Origin: Gallionellales bacterium GWA2_54_124 | GTDB lineage: Bacteria > Pseudomonadota > Gammaproteobacteria > Burkholderiales > Gallionellaceae | Length of the DNA stretch: 37,237 nucleotides | Assembly (NCBI GenBank): GCA_001801025.1 | Contig: MGWO01000014.1 | Span: 1 to 37,237 of the forward strand | Direction: 5' to 3' | Shown: one piece after another, positions 26,161 through 32,804 of the stretch | Numbering within the stretch: the first letter of the stretch is position 1 | Layout: every line of letters starts with the position of its first letter | Made by a program: the position numbers and the translations under genes | Notes under the pieces: generated by a model | What the model was told of the DNA's origin: nothing | Database searches by the model: none | What the model saw: the letters and a program-made list of their open reading frames with translations, nothing else

Positions 26161-26405
26161 TTAGGTTGTCATTCCCGCGTTAGCGGGACTCCAGTCAAAA
26201 ACGAAACCGTCGGTGGCAGACCGACAACTGGTTCCTTTCTGTTGCGTCGCCAAAAGAAAGGAACCAAAGAAAAGGCGACCCCGGTTTGCCGCCCTTCGGG
26301 TTCCCTGCGTTGCTCGTCTAGTCAGGCGGCTGCGGAACTCGCTACGCTCAAACAGTCCTCGCCGTAACCCCTGACTAGTCAGCGCTACTCGGCGGCGCAC
26401 AGGGG
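26161..26405. repeat. Intergenic repeat with several inverted repeats
   Basis: About 240 non-coding bases begin with a REP-like hairpin (TCCCGC/GCGGGA, 26174-26189). A perfect 11-bp inverted repeat GGTTCCTTTCT/AGAAAGGAACC (26230-26265) follows, then CTAGTCAGG/CCTGACTAG (26318-26378). The wording is typical of dispersed intergenic repeats of betaproteobacteria as I remember them. No credible protein gene lies here. The first hairpin may help end polA transcription. Confidence 0.6.
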
Positions 26406-26414
26406 CTGTGGCGC

Positions 26415-26657
26415 TTATAGTTTTGCTTCCTGCATCAATTCGGCAATGGTTGTCTCCAAAGCATGAGCCAGTCGGCCTAATGTCAGGACTGCAACGTTAT
26501 TGTCACCACGTTCCACTCGCCCGACATAGCTGCGATCAACTTCAGCCAATAGAGCCAATTTTTCTTGGGAAATGTCTTTAGAAAGACGAATGCGCCTAAT
26601 CGCTTCTCCGAGCGCAATTAGCGCAGGGTCTTGACGATTTTTTGAAAGATTAGGCAT
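26415..26657 (-). CDS. XRE-family helix-turn-helix regulator
   Basis: An 80-residue, single-domain DNA-binding protein. The HTH covers about residues 17-70 (LGEAIRRIRLSKDISQEKL, then DRSYVGRVERGDNNVAVLTLGRLAHAL). It has the size and style of restriction-modification controller (C) proteins and small phage or plasmid repressors, but no restriction-modification genes are beside it. A Shine-Dalgarno AAAGGA precedes the start. Upstream DNA carries a set of nested palindromes that could be its operator. Confidence 0.85.
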   Translation of the reverse strand: MPNLSKNRQDPALIALGEAIRRIRLSKDISQEKLALLAEVDRSYVGRVERGDNNVAVLTLGRLAHALETTIAELMQEAKL

Positions 26658-26686
26658 GCCATCATAATTCCTTTATGATGCGCAAT

Positions 26687-26743
26687 AATCCACGGTACAT
26701 GTACCTCATACTGATCGATGAATTCAATCAGTGTGCGTGGATT
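26687..26743. promoter_or_regulatory. Nested inverted repeats upstream of the XRE gene (candidate operator)
   Basis: Outer arms AATCCACG (26687-26694) and CGTGGATT (26736-26743), and inner arms ACTGAT (26710-26715) and ATCAGT (26727-26732), are perfect. The left spacer holds a perfect 12-bp palindrome GGTACATGTACC (26694-26705). The set lies between the divergent XRE and membrane-protein genes, where an autoregulatory operator is expected. Confidence 0.5.
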
Positions 26744-26788
26744 GGCCACAAATTACCTTGATTTATAACGAAAAAAGGAGACCCATCC

Positions 26789-27217
26789 GTGAAAGAAGAG
26801 CAAAGTAATTCCGCTCACACCTCTGCAACTTGCGCGCCCCCATCCTTGTGGAACCCAAATGCGCTTGCAAATTGGAGTTTGTTGTTGTCTCCGCTTTTTG
26901 GTGCCTATCTCGTGGCGGAAAACTATAAAGCCATGGAGAAAGCCAGTGATGCAAAAAAAGCGATGGAGTGGTTCTATATTGGTTCTGCCGTCCTGCTTTC
27001 AACGTTTTTACTTGTTCCATTTGGGCTCTTTGGTGCCTCGATGGTGATTTACATCGGTTACTTATTCAGTTGGTATTTTATGTCTGCTCGGAGGCAGAAT
27101 AGTGCTGTCTTATTGAAATACGGAAAAAGCTATGAACGCCGACCTTGGGGAAAAGTTCTTGTTATAGGCATTGCTGCGAATGTTGTGTGGCAGGTGATTG
27201 TGAAAGTAACACTATAA
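26789..27217 (+). CDS. Uncharacterised small membrane protein
   Basis: A 142-residue protein I do not recognise. The start codon is GTG with a strong AGGAG Shine-Dalgarno at 26776-26780. Hydrophobic segments lie at about 26-45, 66-92 and 123-140. The N-terminal part (SLWNPNALANWSLLLSPLFGAYLVAENYKAM) resembles the short hydrophobic modules found in many accessory-region membrane proteins of proteobacteria. It is the first of four same-strand accessory genes. Confidence 0.6.
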   Translation: MKEEQSNSAHTSATCAPPSLWNPNALANWSLLLSPLFGAYLVAENYKAMEKASDAKKAMEWFYIGSAVLLSTFLLVPFGLFGASMVIYIGYLFSWYFMSARRQNSAVLLKYGKSYERRPWGKVLVIGIAANVVWQVIVKVTL

Positions 27218-27235
27218 ATTTAAACGGGGAAAAAT

Positions 27236-27631
27236 ATGCGAAATAAAACATTGGTGTTAATGCTGTGTCTTGGAGGCTCTCTGCTTGGTTGCTCCAGTAA
27301 ACCGAGTAACAGCGAAATAAGCGCCGGAGTAACAGAGTTCTGGAAAGGGTGCGCAAAAGTATCTGATGTGACGAAAACAAATGGAATTGAAGGCGAGGGT
27401 GGTAAATCCTATCAGGTGGCACTTACCTATAAGCTTGAAATTCTTGAAGATGGCGTTATGAGGGGGATATTTAAATTTCCACCCTCCTGTTCATTGGAAG
27501 GAGGAGAAAATTCTCAAGGTATGGCTTTGAAAAAAATTACTGGCTTTGAACCAATTAAAAAAGGTGACGTATATACCGTTACAAGTGAAAGAAATATGGT
27601 CAAGTCTGAAAAGGGGTGGATTTTTCAATAG
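27236..27631 (+). CDS. Putative lipoprotein
   Basis: A 131-residue protein with a lipoprotein signal (MRNKTLVLMLCLGGSLLGCSS, lipobox LLGC with Cys19). The mature part is polar and rich in Lys, Ser and Gly, without a family I can name. GGGGAA lies before the ATG. It follows the membrane protein by 18 nt, probably in the same transcript. The base composition is AT-richer than the housekeeping genes around. Confidence 0.65.
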   Translation: MRNKTLVLMLCLGGSLLGCSSKPSNSEISAGVTEFWKGCAKVSDVTKTNGIEGEGGKSYQVALTYKLEILEDGVMRGIFKFPPSCSLEGGENSQGMALKKITGFEPIKKGDVYTVTSERNMVKSEKGWIFQ

Positions 27632-27681
27632 TAAAAATTAATTCGAATAATAAATTAGTTGAAAATTATTCAGGAACGAAT

Positions 27682-27954
27682 ATGAAACATAAACTAAAAT
27701 CTTGGCTAGATGTGTACAAAGAAAAAGTAGGTAAGTCGTATGATGGCTCAAATCATCCAAACCCGAAGTCAACGTCACCACAACTACTTAATTTTGTAGC
27801 AAATATCAAAGTTGCTAAAGCAACGATTTGCCGTAATGAAATTCTAGAAGAAATTAAAAATAATGGAATATTGAGTGAAGAAAATGTCGCGCCATTAAAG
27901 CGCGAGGTAAATTATCTGGAGGACGAGATTGCCCTTTGGCGAGCATATGTTTAG
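27682..27954 (+). CDS. Hypothetical small protein
   Basis: A 90-residue soluble, charged protein (starts MKHKLKSWLDVYKEKVGKS) with a helical, possibly coiled-coil C-terminal half (EILEEIKNNG ... REVNYLEDEIALWRAYV). The ATG at 27682 has AGGAA ahead and is preferred over an upstream in-frame ATG inside the lipoprotein gene. It is strongly AT-rich, unlike the flanking housekeeping genes. No family recognised. Confidence 0.5.
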   Translation: MKHKLKSWLDVYKEKVGKSYDGSNHPNPKSTSPQLLNFVANIKVAKATICRNEILEEIKNNGILSEENVAPLKREVNYLEDEIALWRAYV

Positions 27955-28023
27955 CACGGTCGGTATTGTTCCCCTCTCTTACAAACAAAAAACTAGCGGT
28001 TGTCTTTAGTAAAAGGAAAACTT

Positions 28024-28434
28024 ATGAAGCGCGTAATTATTCTACTAGCCTTTGCATGTCTATCAACGCCACTTATTTCATGGGCGCAAAAGGCAGATGG
28101 GTATGACTATCAAAATAACGACAACTTTCCGCCTGGAGTTTACGAAGCTGTAGTTGATGCCAAAGTATATTTTGATATTGACAAAAAATCGGTTGAAAAA
28201 GGCGTTCGCATAAAAAAGGGGACACGGATTAGCATATATTCAGCGGGTTATCATGGAAGTCAACCACCGTCGATTGATTGGTTTAACCTTGGCGATGGTC
28301 AGGAGTGTAACGGGAAAATTTTGCCATGGGAAAAGTTCGGTTGGATTGGGGCGCTCAAGAAAGACTTTACACGCGTTGCAGACCTCCCGAATCCGATCTA
28401 CAAAAATGGGGTAATTACCAACTGCACTATGTAA
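28024..28434 (+). CDS. Hypothetical exported protein
   Basis: A 136-residue protein with a signal peptide (MKRVIILLAFACLSTPLISWAQ) and a mature part with DNFPPGVYEAVVDAKVYFDI and WFNLGDGQECNGKILPWEKFGWI. Two cysteines in the mature part could form a disulfide. The ATG at 28024 has AAGGA ahead; a TTG 24 nt upstream is less likely. Function unknown. Confidence 0.6.
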   Translation: MKRVIILLAFACLSTPLISWAQKADGYDYQNNDNFPPGVYEAVVDAKVYFDIDKKSVEKGVRIKKGTRISIYSAGYHGSQPPSIDWFNLGDGQECNGKILPWEKFGWIGALKKDFTRVADLPNPIYKNGVITNCTM

Positions 28435-28438
28435 AACC

Positions 28439-28512
28439 GTAGGGCGGAAGCCATATGGGGCGTTCCTCCACAAAAAATAACATTCGGCGAAACCGCAAGC
28501 GTTTCGCCCTAC
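28439..28512. repeat. REP-like palindromic unit
   Basis: Outer arms GTAGGGCG (28439-28446) and CGCCCTAC (28505-28512) enclose an inner perfect hairpin GGCGAAAC/GTTTCGCC (28486-28508) with a 7-nt loop. This GTAGGGCGGAA...TTCGCCCTAC form is a common type of dispersed repeat in environmental proteobacteria. Confidence 0.6.
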
Positions 28513-28572
28513 CAGCAACTAAAAATAGTTGCAATCTCCGCTGATTTTACTGAAATTTTCGGATGGGAAAAT

Positions 28573-28821
28573 ATGAGAAGTTGCGGGTCAAGCTTAAAAA
28601 TCGTCCGAAGGAATTTAAGTATGCGCCGTGATTTTTACGATGGAATTGATGATTACTTGGCGATGTGCAAAGAAAAAAGTATTACGCCGGAACAACCGTT
28701 TAAAGGATCATTTAATGTGCGGGTCGGTCTCAATCTGCACAGAAGGCTTGCTATTGAAGCGGAACAGCACGGGATCAGTCTGAATAGCCTTATCGTCGAA
28801 CGTCTGGAACACCACGTCTGA
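28573..28821 (+). pseudogene. Truncated HicB-type antitoxin
   Basis: From about 28624 the reading frame gives RRDFYDGIDDYLAMCKEK followed by PFKGSFNVRVGLNLHRRLAIE and HGISLNSLIVERL. This is the C-terminal half of a HicB-family antitoxin: the end of the partial RNase-H-like fold plus the ribbon-helix-helix DNA-binding part. The N-terminal ~50 residues normally present are replaced by unrelated sequence (28573-28620), and no hicA toxin is nearby. The frame itself is open for 82 codons, so a DNA-binding fragment could still be made. Confidence 0.65.
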
Positions 28822-28831
28822 AGACGTTAGT

Positions 28832-29008
28832 GGATTTGCAAGTTACCACGCCAGTTATGGCACTTCCAGCAAGTATGTGCGCCAACTGATACGCCTCGAT
28901 TAGGAGCGGTTACGTGGTTTGCTGCTACAGGGTGCGTAGTCTGTATCTTCCGGTCTTGCCGATGATGCCTATTTTGCAGAATTGCATTCGGGTATCAACA
29001 GTCGCTAA
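28832..29008 (+). pseudogene. ParD-type antitoxin relic with two nonsense codons
   Basis: One frame reads YGTSSKYVRQLIRLD, TAG (28901), ERLRGLLLQGA, TAG (28937), then SVSSGLADDAYFAELHSG and a final TAA at 29006. It matches the ParD pattern (GRYGTSSEYVRELIR.DQER..LR.LLL.GA...DA.YF..L). The first TAG sits where most ParD proteins have Gln (CAG to TAG). The amino end is missing and no parE follows; the folB fragment begins 6 nt later. Confidence 0.75.
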
Positions 29009-29014
29009 TCAGGT

Positions 29015-29227
29015 TTATACCCCGTTGCGTTCAATACATATCCCCACCATCTTGCAATTCCTGATCGCCTGTAGCCTAGCGATGCTGACCTTGACCCACG
29101 GCGCGTTGAAATCCTTGAGAATGATCTGCGCGATATGTTCTGCGAGGGTTTCAACCAGCGAGAAATCTCCTTCGCTCAATACGGTCTGAATGTGTTGCAC
29201 GACTTTGGCGTAATCGAGCGCCTCATT
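29015..29227 (-). pseudogene. folB: 3' fragment of a second, diverged folB
   Basis: The minus strand encodes NEALDYAKVVQHIQTVLSEG, FSLVETLAEHIAQIILKDF and NAPWVKVSIARLQAIRNC to a stop at 29015, closely matching residues ~49 to the end of the intact FolB at 34687-35043. Conservation is high in protein but clearly imperfect in DNA. The first ~48 codons are absent: homology stops at 29227, exactly where a polA tail begins on the other strand. The substitutions are mostly conservative, so it came from a once functional gene of a related lineage. Confidence 0.85.
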
Positions 29228-29273
29228 GCTGGTCGAAGTGGGGCAAGGCAAAAACTGGGACGAGGCACACTGA
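29226..29273 (+). pseudogene. polA: Last 15 codons plus stop of a diverged polA
   Basis: The plus strand reads LLVEVGQGKNWDEAH and TGA, against LLVELGSGKNWDEAH and TAG at the end of the intact polA. Differences are mostly synonymous or conservative (GTC GAA for GTG GAG, CAC TGA for CAT TAG). The fragment is joined directly to the folB remnant with no spacer. It is followed within 10 nt by the -35 of the glycan operon. Confidence 0.85.
29247..29269 (+). repeat. Right copy of the 23-bp direct repeat (polA 3' end)
   Basis: Identical to 26131-26153. With that copy it brackets ~3.1 kb of accessory DNA. Flanking bases on either side of the 23 bp differ between copies. Confidence 0.9.
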
Positions 29274-29282
29274 GTGGTTCGC

Positions 29283-29311
29283 TTGTTCAATAGTGGCGTG
29301 TCACCTATAAT
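29283..29311 (+). promoter_or_regulatory. Promoter of the glycan operon
   Basis: TTGTTC (29283-29288) and a perfect TATAAT (29306-29311) are 17 bp apart. A 13-bp palindrome AGACCTTAGGTCT (29318-29330) lies at the expected start of transcription and could be an operator. Start codon at 29364. Confidence 0.7.
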
Positions 29312-29363
29312 CTGGCAGACCTTAGGTCTTCGGGGTGCATGACCTTAATAACTGGATTTTTCT

Positions 29364-30587
29364 TTGGATATCAATTTTCAGCGCGCAGTTGATCGTCTTG
29401 CAGGAGTGCCGATCTGTGCGCTGCTCTCAGGATACGATCGTTTACGCAACTTCCTGTTTGGCGGGCCCGCGCAAGCGGCTAGCCCTCGGCGTATCCTGAT
29501 TATATTGCTCTCCGAGATGGGCAGTCTGGTTTTGGCTCATGCCATGTTCGCCCGGTTGAAGCGGCAATATCCCGATGCGGAATTGCATGTGATGCTGTTC
29601 AAAAAGAATCGCGAAGTGCTCGATTTGCTGGGGGTGGTACCTGAGGCCAATGTGCTGACCATCGATGATCGCACGCTGACGCAGTTTCTCCCGGATGTAT
29701 GGCGTGCTATCCGGTTGACGCGCGCCCTTAAGTTCGATGTGGTGATCGATTGCGAGCTGTTTACGCGCGTGAGCAGTATTTTTGCCTATCTGTCTGCAGC
29801 ACCCGTGCGCGTGGGTTTTAGTCGTCACACGCAAGAGGGGCTCTATCGCGGCACCTTTATCAATCGCCCTGTGATGTACAACCCTTACCGCCATTTGTCT
29901 GAGCAGTTTTTGACAATGGTCGCAGCGATCGGCTCTGCCAGCGTGCCTAAAGGAAAATCCGCTCCGGTATCGCGTATTGAGCGTCCACCCCAACTGGTGT
30001 TTCGCGACGGCGAATTAGAAGAGGTCGCCTCCGCCCTGTATGCCGATTTTCCGGCAATTTCCGGCAAAAAACTTGTACTGGTGTATCCGAGTGGCGGCAT
30101 TTTGCCGATCCGCGCCTGGCCGCCTGAAAGTTACAAGCAACTTTGCGTGAATCTGCTGGCAGACGGCTATGCTGTCGGTCTGATCGGCATGAAAGACGAT
30201 GCGCCGCTGGCGCAAGAAATCGTAGCGTATGCTCAGAGTCAATATTGCGTTGATTTGACGGGCTACACCCGAACGGTGCGTCATTTGTTGTGCGTGTTTC
30301 AGTATGCGTCACTTTTAGTGACAAACGATGGCGGTCCGGGCCAGTTTGCCGCCTTGACCCGCTTGCCGACGCTGGTGTTCTTCGGGCCGGAAACCCCTGC
30401 GCTGTATAGCCCGTTGACTGACAATATTCATTGCCTGTATTCGTCCTGGTCTTGTTCGCCTTGTCTGACAGCCTACAACCATCGTTTATCGCCTTGCGAC
30501 GGGGACAATCAATGTCTTAAACAAATCACCCCTGATCAGGTGCTGCGTCAAGCGCGTGAATTGCTCAGTGCGGACAATACCGTATGA
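29364..30587 (+). CDS. Glycosyltransferase family 9 protein
   Basis: A 407-residue GT9 (heptosyltransferase-like, GT-B) enzyme. After an N-terminal extension the first Rossmann strand reads RRILIILLSEMGSLVLAHAM. The C-terminal nucleotide-sugar domain has LVLVYPSGGILPIRAWP and VTNDGGPGQFAALTRLPTLVFFGPE, the usual GT9 donor-binding signature. The start codon appears to be TTG, because no in-frame ATG lies before the conserved core and the N-terminus from it (MDINFQRAVDRLAG) looks plausible; the Shine-Dalgarno is weak. It is the first gene of a five-gene operon, and its stop overlaps the GtrA start (ATGA). Donor and acceptor sugars are unknown. Confidence 0.88.
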   Translation: MDINFQRAVDRLAGVPICALLSGYDRLRNFLFGGPAQAASPRRILIILLSEMGSLVLAHAMFARLKRQYPDAELHVMLFKKNREVLDLLGVVPEANVLTIDDRTLTQFLPDVWRAIRLTRALKFDVVIDCELFTRVSSIFAYLSAAPVRVGFSRHTQEGLYRGTFINRPVMYNPYRHLSEQFLTMVAAIGSASVPKGKSAPVSRIERPPQLVFRDGELEEVASALYADFPAISGKKLVLVYPSGGILPIRAWPPESYKQLCVNLLADGYAVGLIGMKDDAPLAQEIVAYAQSQYCVDLTGYTRTVRHLLCVFQYASLLVTNDGGPGQFAALTRLPTLVFFGPETPALYSPLTDNIHCLYSSWSCSPCLTAYNHRLSPCDGDNQCLKQITPDQVLRQARELLSADNTV

Positions 30588-31090
30588 AATCGGCTCTCAA
30601 TCTGAGCATTTCCATCCCCTCATTGTTGCGCCGGATTTTCTCGCGGCGCTTTTTGAAATTCGGCACGGTCGGCGCCTCCGGTACGGTCGTCAATATCGGC
30701 GTGTTGTATCTGGCGCAGGAGCATCTGTTTAACACGGTGCAGCACGTCGAGCTCAAACTGAATCTATCGCTTGCGGTGGCAATTTTGCTGGCGACACTGA
30801 ATAATTTTTTCTGGAACCGATTGTGGACCTGGTCGGATCGTACGCAACAGCATCACCGTTCCTGGTTGTCGCAGTTCGGTCAATATACGCTGGCCTGCTG
30901 GCTGAGCATCGCGTTGCAAGTGCTGTTCACCAATCTGCTGGCACCGCATTTTTATTACCAGTTTGCAAATTTGATCGCCATCGCTTCAACGAGTGTGCTC
31001 AATTTCGTGCTGAACGATATCTGGACCTTCGGTCGCGTGAAATTGCTGCCGGCGCGTGCGCCTGCCAAATCTGTCGATGAAACGCATTAG
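30584..31090 (+). CDS. GtrA-like membrane protein (putative polyprenyl-phosphate-sugar flippase)
   Basis: A 168-residue protein with four membrane helices and the GtrA family pattern: LKFGTVGASGTVVNIGVLYL, ATLNNFFWNRLWTWS and FVLNDIWTFGR. GtrA proteins are thought to flip undecaprenyl-phosphate-linked sugars to the periplasmic side, feeding a membrane glycosyltransferase. The next gene encodes just such an enzyme. The ATG overlaps the GT9 stop by 4 nt. Confidence 0.88.
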   Translation: MKSALNLSISIPSLLRRIFSRRFLKFGTVGASGTVVNIGVLYLAQEHLFNTVQHVELKLNLSLAVAILLATLNNFFWNRLWTWSDRTQQHHRSWLSQFGQYTLACWLSIALQVLFTNLLAPHFYYQFANLIAIASTSVLNFVLNDIWTFGRVKLLPARAPAKSVDETH

Positions 31091-32804
31091 TCCGGCGGCC
31101 TGGCGTTTCATCTACTACGGGTTGGCGGTTGTGCTGGCCGTGTTTACCTATTTTTACGCGCTGGATAGCGCCCATATCCCGAAAAATGGCGATGAGTTTC
31201 CCTACACGCATATCACCCGCCTGACCGCAGAGAGCGGACATTTTCTGCCGCTGCAATCTCAATTGCACGGCATGAGAAATACCAAGCCGCCGCTGTTGTT
31301 CTGGCAGGGTATTCTCTCGACACACTGGGGGGCGCAGTGGACATGGTGGAATCTGCGCTATCCGAGTGTCATTTATACCTTGCTGACTGCGCTGCTGGTT
31401 TTTTTGCTCGCGCACAGGTTGGCCGGTGAGCGCAGATCAGATGGGGCTGATCCTGTGGAAACGGGTTTTATCGCGGCGCTGACCTATCTGGCTTTTTTTA
31501 GCACCTACCGCTTCGGTCGTCCGTTTTTGGTCAACCCTGCCGAAATATTCTGGTTTTTTCTGCCCTTTTTTACGCTGTTGTACTGGCGCACGCAGGCCTT
31601 TGACTCACGGTTGATTGTGCCGCTGCTGTTGGGTGTTGAGGTGGGAATCGGCCTGTTGTACAAGTCCTTCGCACTGGTCGCCCCCGTCAGCCTGGCGCTG
31701 TCTTTATGGTATCTGCATCAGCGCCAGTACCGCTTGTCGGTCTTTATCTTGAAGGATGCGTTGAAGGTCTCCATTACCGCCATCGTGGCATTGGCGATTT
31801 TTGGGCTGTGGTTCGTCTTCGATCCTGATCCGGCTGCGGTGTGGCGCGAATTTATCGTCGGTGAAAATGCCGGGAAATTCGGCGCGCAAGGCGGCAGTTA
31901 TCTGGGACATCTGCTCTGGGGCGGCAGCAGTGTCTGGGCACTTTTGCTTGGCTATCCGATGAATGCCGGATTGCTGGCGTTTCCGGTCGCAGCCTTGGTG
32001 TGGGTCGCCTATCAGCGACCGTTGAGTGACGCTGAAAAACTGTTGTGGATCTGGATGGGCGTTTTGTTCGTGGTGTTTTGCGTGCCCAGTCAGCGTTCTG
32101 CGCGCTATTTGCTCGAAGCGATGCCGGTTTTGGCGGTGTTGTGTGCACTCAGCTGGCAGCGCATCAGTCGCTGGGCGTTTGTCGCGAGCCTGTTGCTCTG
32201 CGGCGGGGTGTTGGTCTTGCTCGCATTTTTGTCGTGGCGGCTGCAACAGGCCATACCGGGGGAGGGCTTGTATTCGACGGGTTACTGGCTGTTGCTTCTG
32301 GTGACGGCAACGCTTTTGTTACTGGGGATATTTCACGCGCGCACGACGCGATTACTGACTAATGTGGTGGTGTTGCTGGTGATGTTGTCACTGGCGGCTT
32401 TTTTGCGCCCGTTCGATGGCATCGCGGGAAATTTCAGTGCGGGTGCGCAGCGCTATGCCGCCGGAAAAGAAGTCTGGGTGCCGTGCGACTTCAGGGCGGT
32501 TGACGAGGGTTACCGGTTTATCTTGCCGGGCGCCAAAATTCACGGCTATTTTGCAGGCTCCCCGCTGAGTGTGGACGAATTAGCATCCCGTTATGATCTG
32601 TTTGCCGTGCAATTGCCGCTGCAAACGCCTTGCGACGGCTGCAAAATCATCGGCGAACGTCTGGAAATACGCGGTCGCCACAGTCCTGATGAACTCAAGC
32701 GTATTTTGGCAGGCGACGTGTTTGAGCAGCTGTTCGTCAAAGAGCTGTTGATTGAATCTTCCGGCGTGTCCTCAGTTGCCGCGAAGGAAGAGGGGTGTCG
32801 GTAA
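31077..32804 (+). CDS. PMT/ArnT-type integral membrane glycosyltransferase
   Basis: A 575-residue GT-C-fold enzyme with about ten to twelve membrane helices. The first external loop carries the acidic catalytic-type motif NGDEFPYTHITR, followed by NTKPPLLFWQG, as in ArnT-like transferases. It probably moves a sugar from polyprenyl phosphate to an envelope acceptor such as lipid A, a lipid or a protein. The ATG at 31077 overlaps the end of gtrA; a GTG 21 nt upstream is an alternative. The C-terminal ~130 residues form a soluble periplasmic domain with a CDGCK motif. Confidence 0.85.
   Translation: MKRISPAAWRFIYYGLAVVLAVFTYFYALDSAHIPKNGDEFPYTHITRLTAESGHFLPLQSQLHGMRNTKPPLLFWQGILSTHWGAQWTWWNLRYPSVIYTLLTALLVFLLAHRLAGERRSDGADPVETGFIAALTYLAFFSTYRFGRPFLVNPAEIFWFFLPFFTLLYWRTQAFDSRLIVPLLLGVEVGIGLLYKSFALVAPVSLALSLWYLHQRQYRLSVFILKDALKVSITAIVALAIFGLWFVFDPDPAAVWREFIVGENAGKFGAQGGSYLGHLLWGGSSVWALLLGYPMNAGLLAFPVAALVWVAYQRPLSDAEKLLWIWMGVLFVVFCVPSQRSARYLLEAMPVLAVLCALSWQRISRWAFVASLLLCGGVLVLLAFLSWRLQQAIPGEGLYSTGYWLLLLVTATLLLLGIFHARTTRLLTNVVVLLVMLSLAAFLRPFDGIAGNFSAGAQRYAAGKEVWVPCDFRAVDEGYRFILPGAKIHGYFAGSPLSVDELASRYDLFAVQLPLQTPCDGCKIIGERLEIRGRHSPDELKRILAGDVFEQLFVKELLIESSGVSSVAAKEEGCR

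Noticed and set aside
26687..26743. An integron attC-like site
   Set aside because: Nested inverted repeats are present but the required RYYYAAC and GTTRRRY core motifs are not, and no integron integrase is near.
26131..29269. Calling the accessory block a genomic island with attL/attR
   Set aside because: The 23-bp direct repeats fit, but there is no integrase or transposase, and the right copy is part of a diverged polA tail fused to folB, which homologous exchange explains equally well. Recorded as a scar instead.
29015..29290. A second functional folB of 91 residues
   Set aside because: The first ~48 codons, with the catalytic N-terminal part, are missing and the amino end of the frame is antisense to a polA tail. 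Called a pseudogene.
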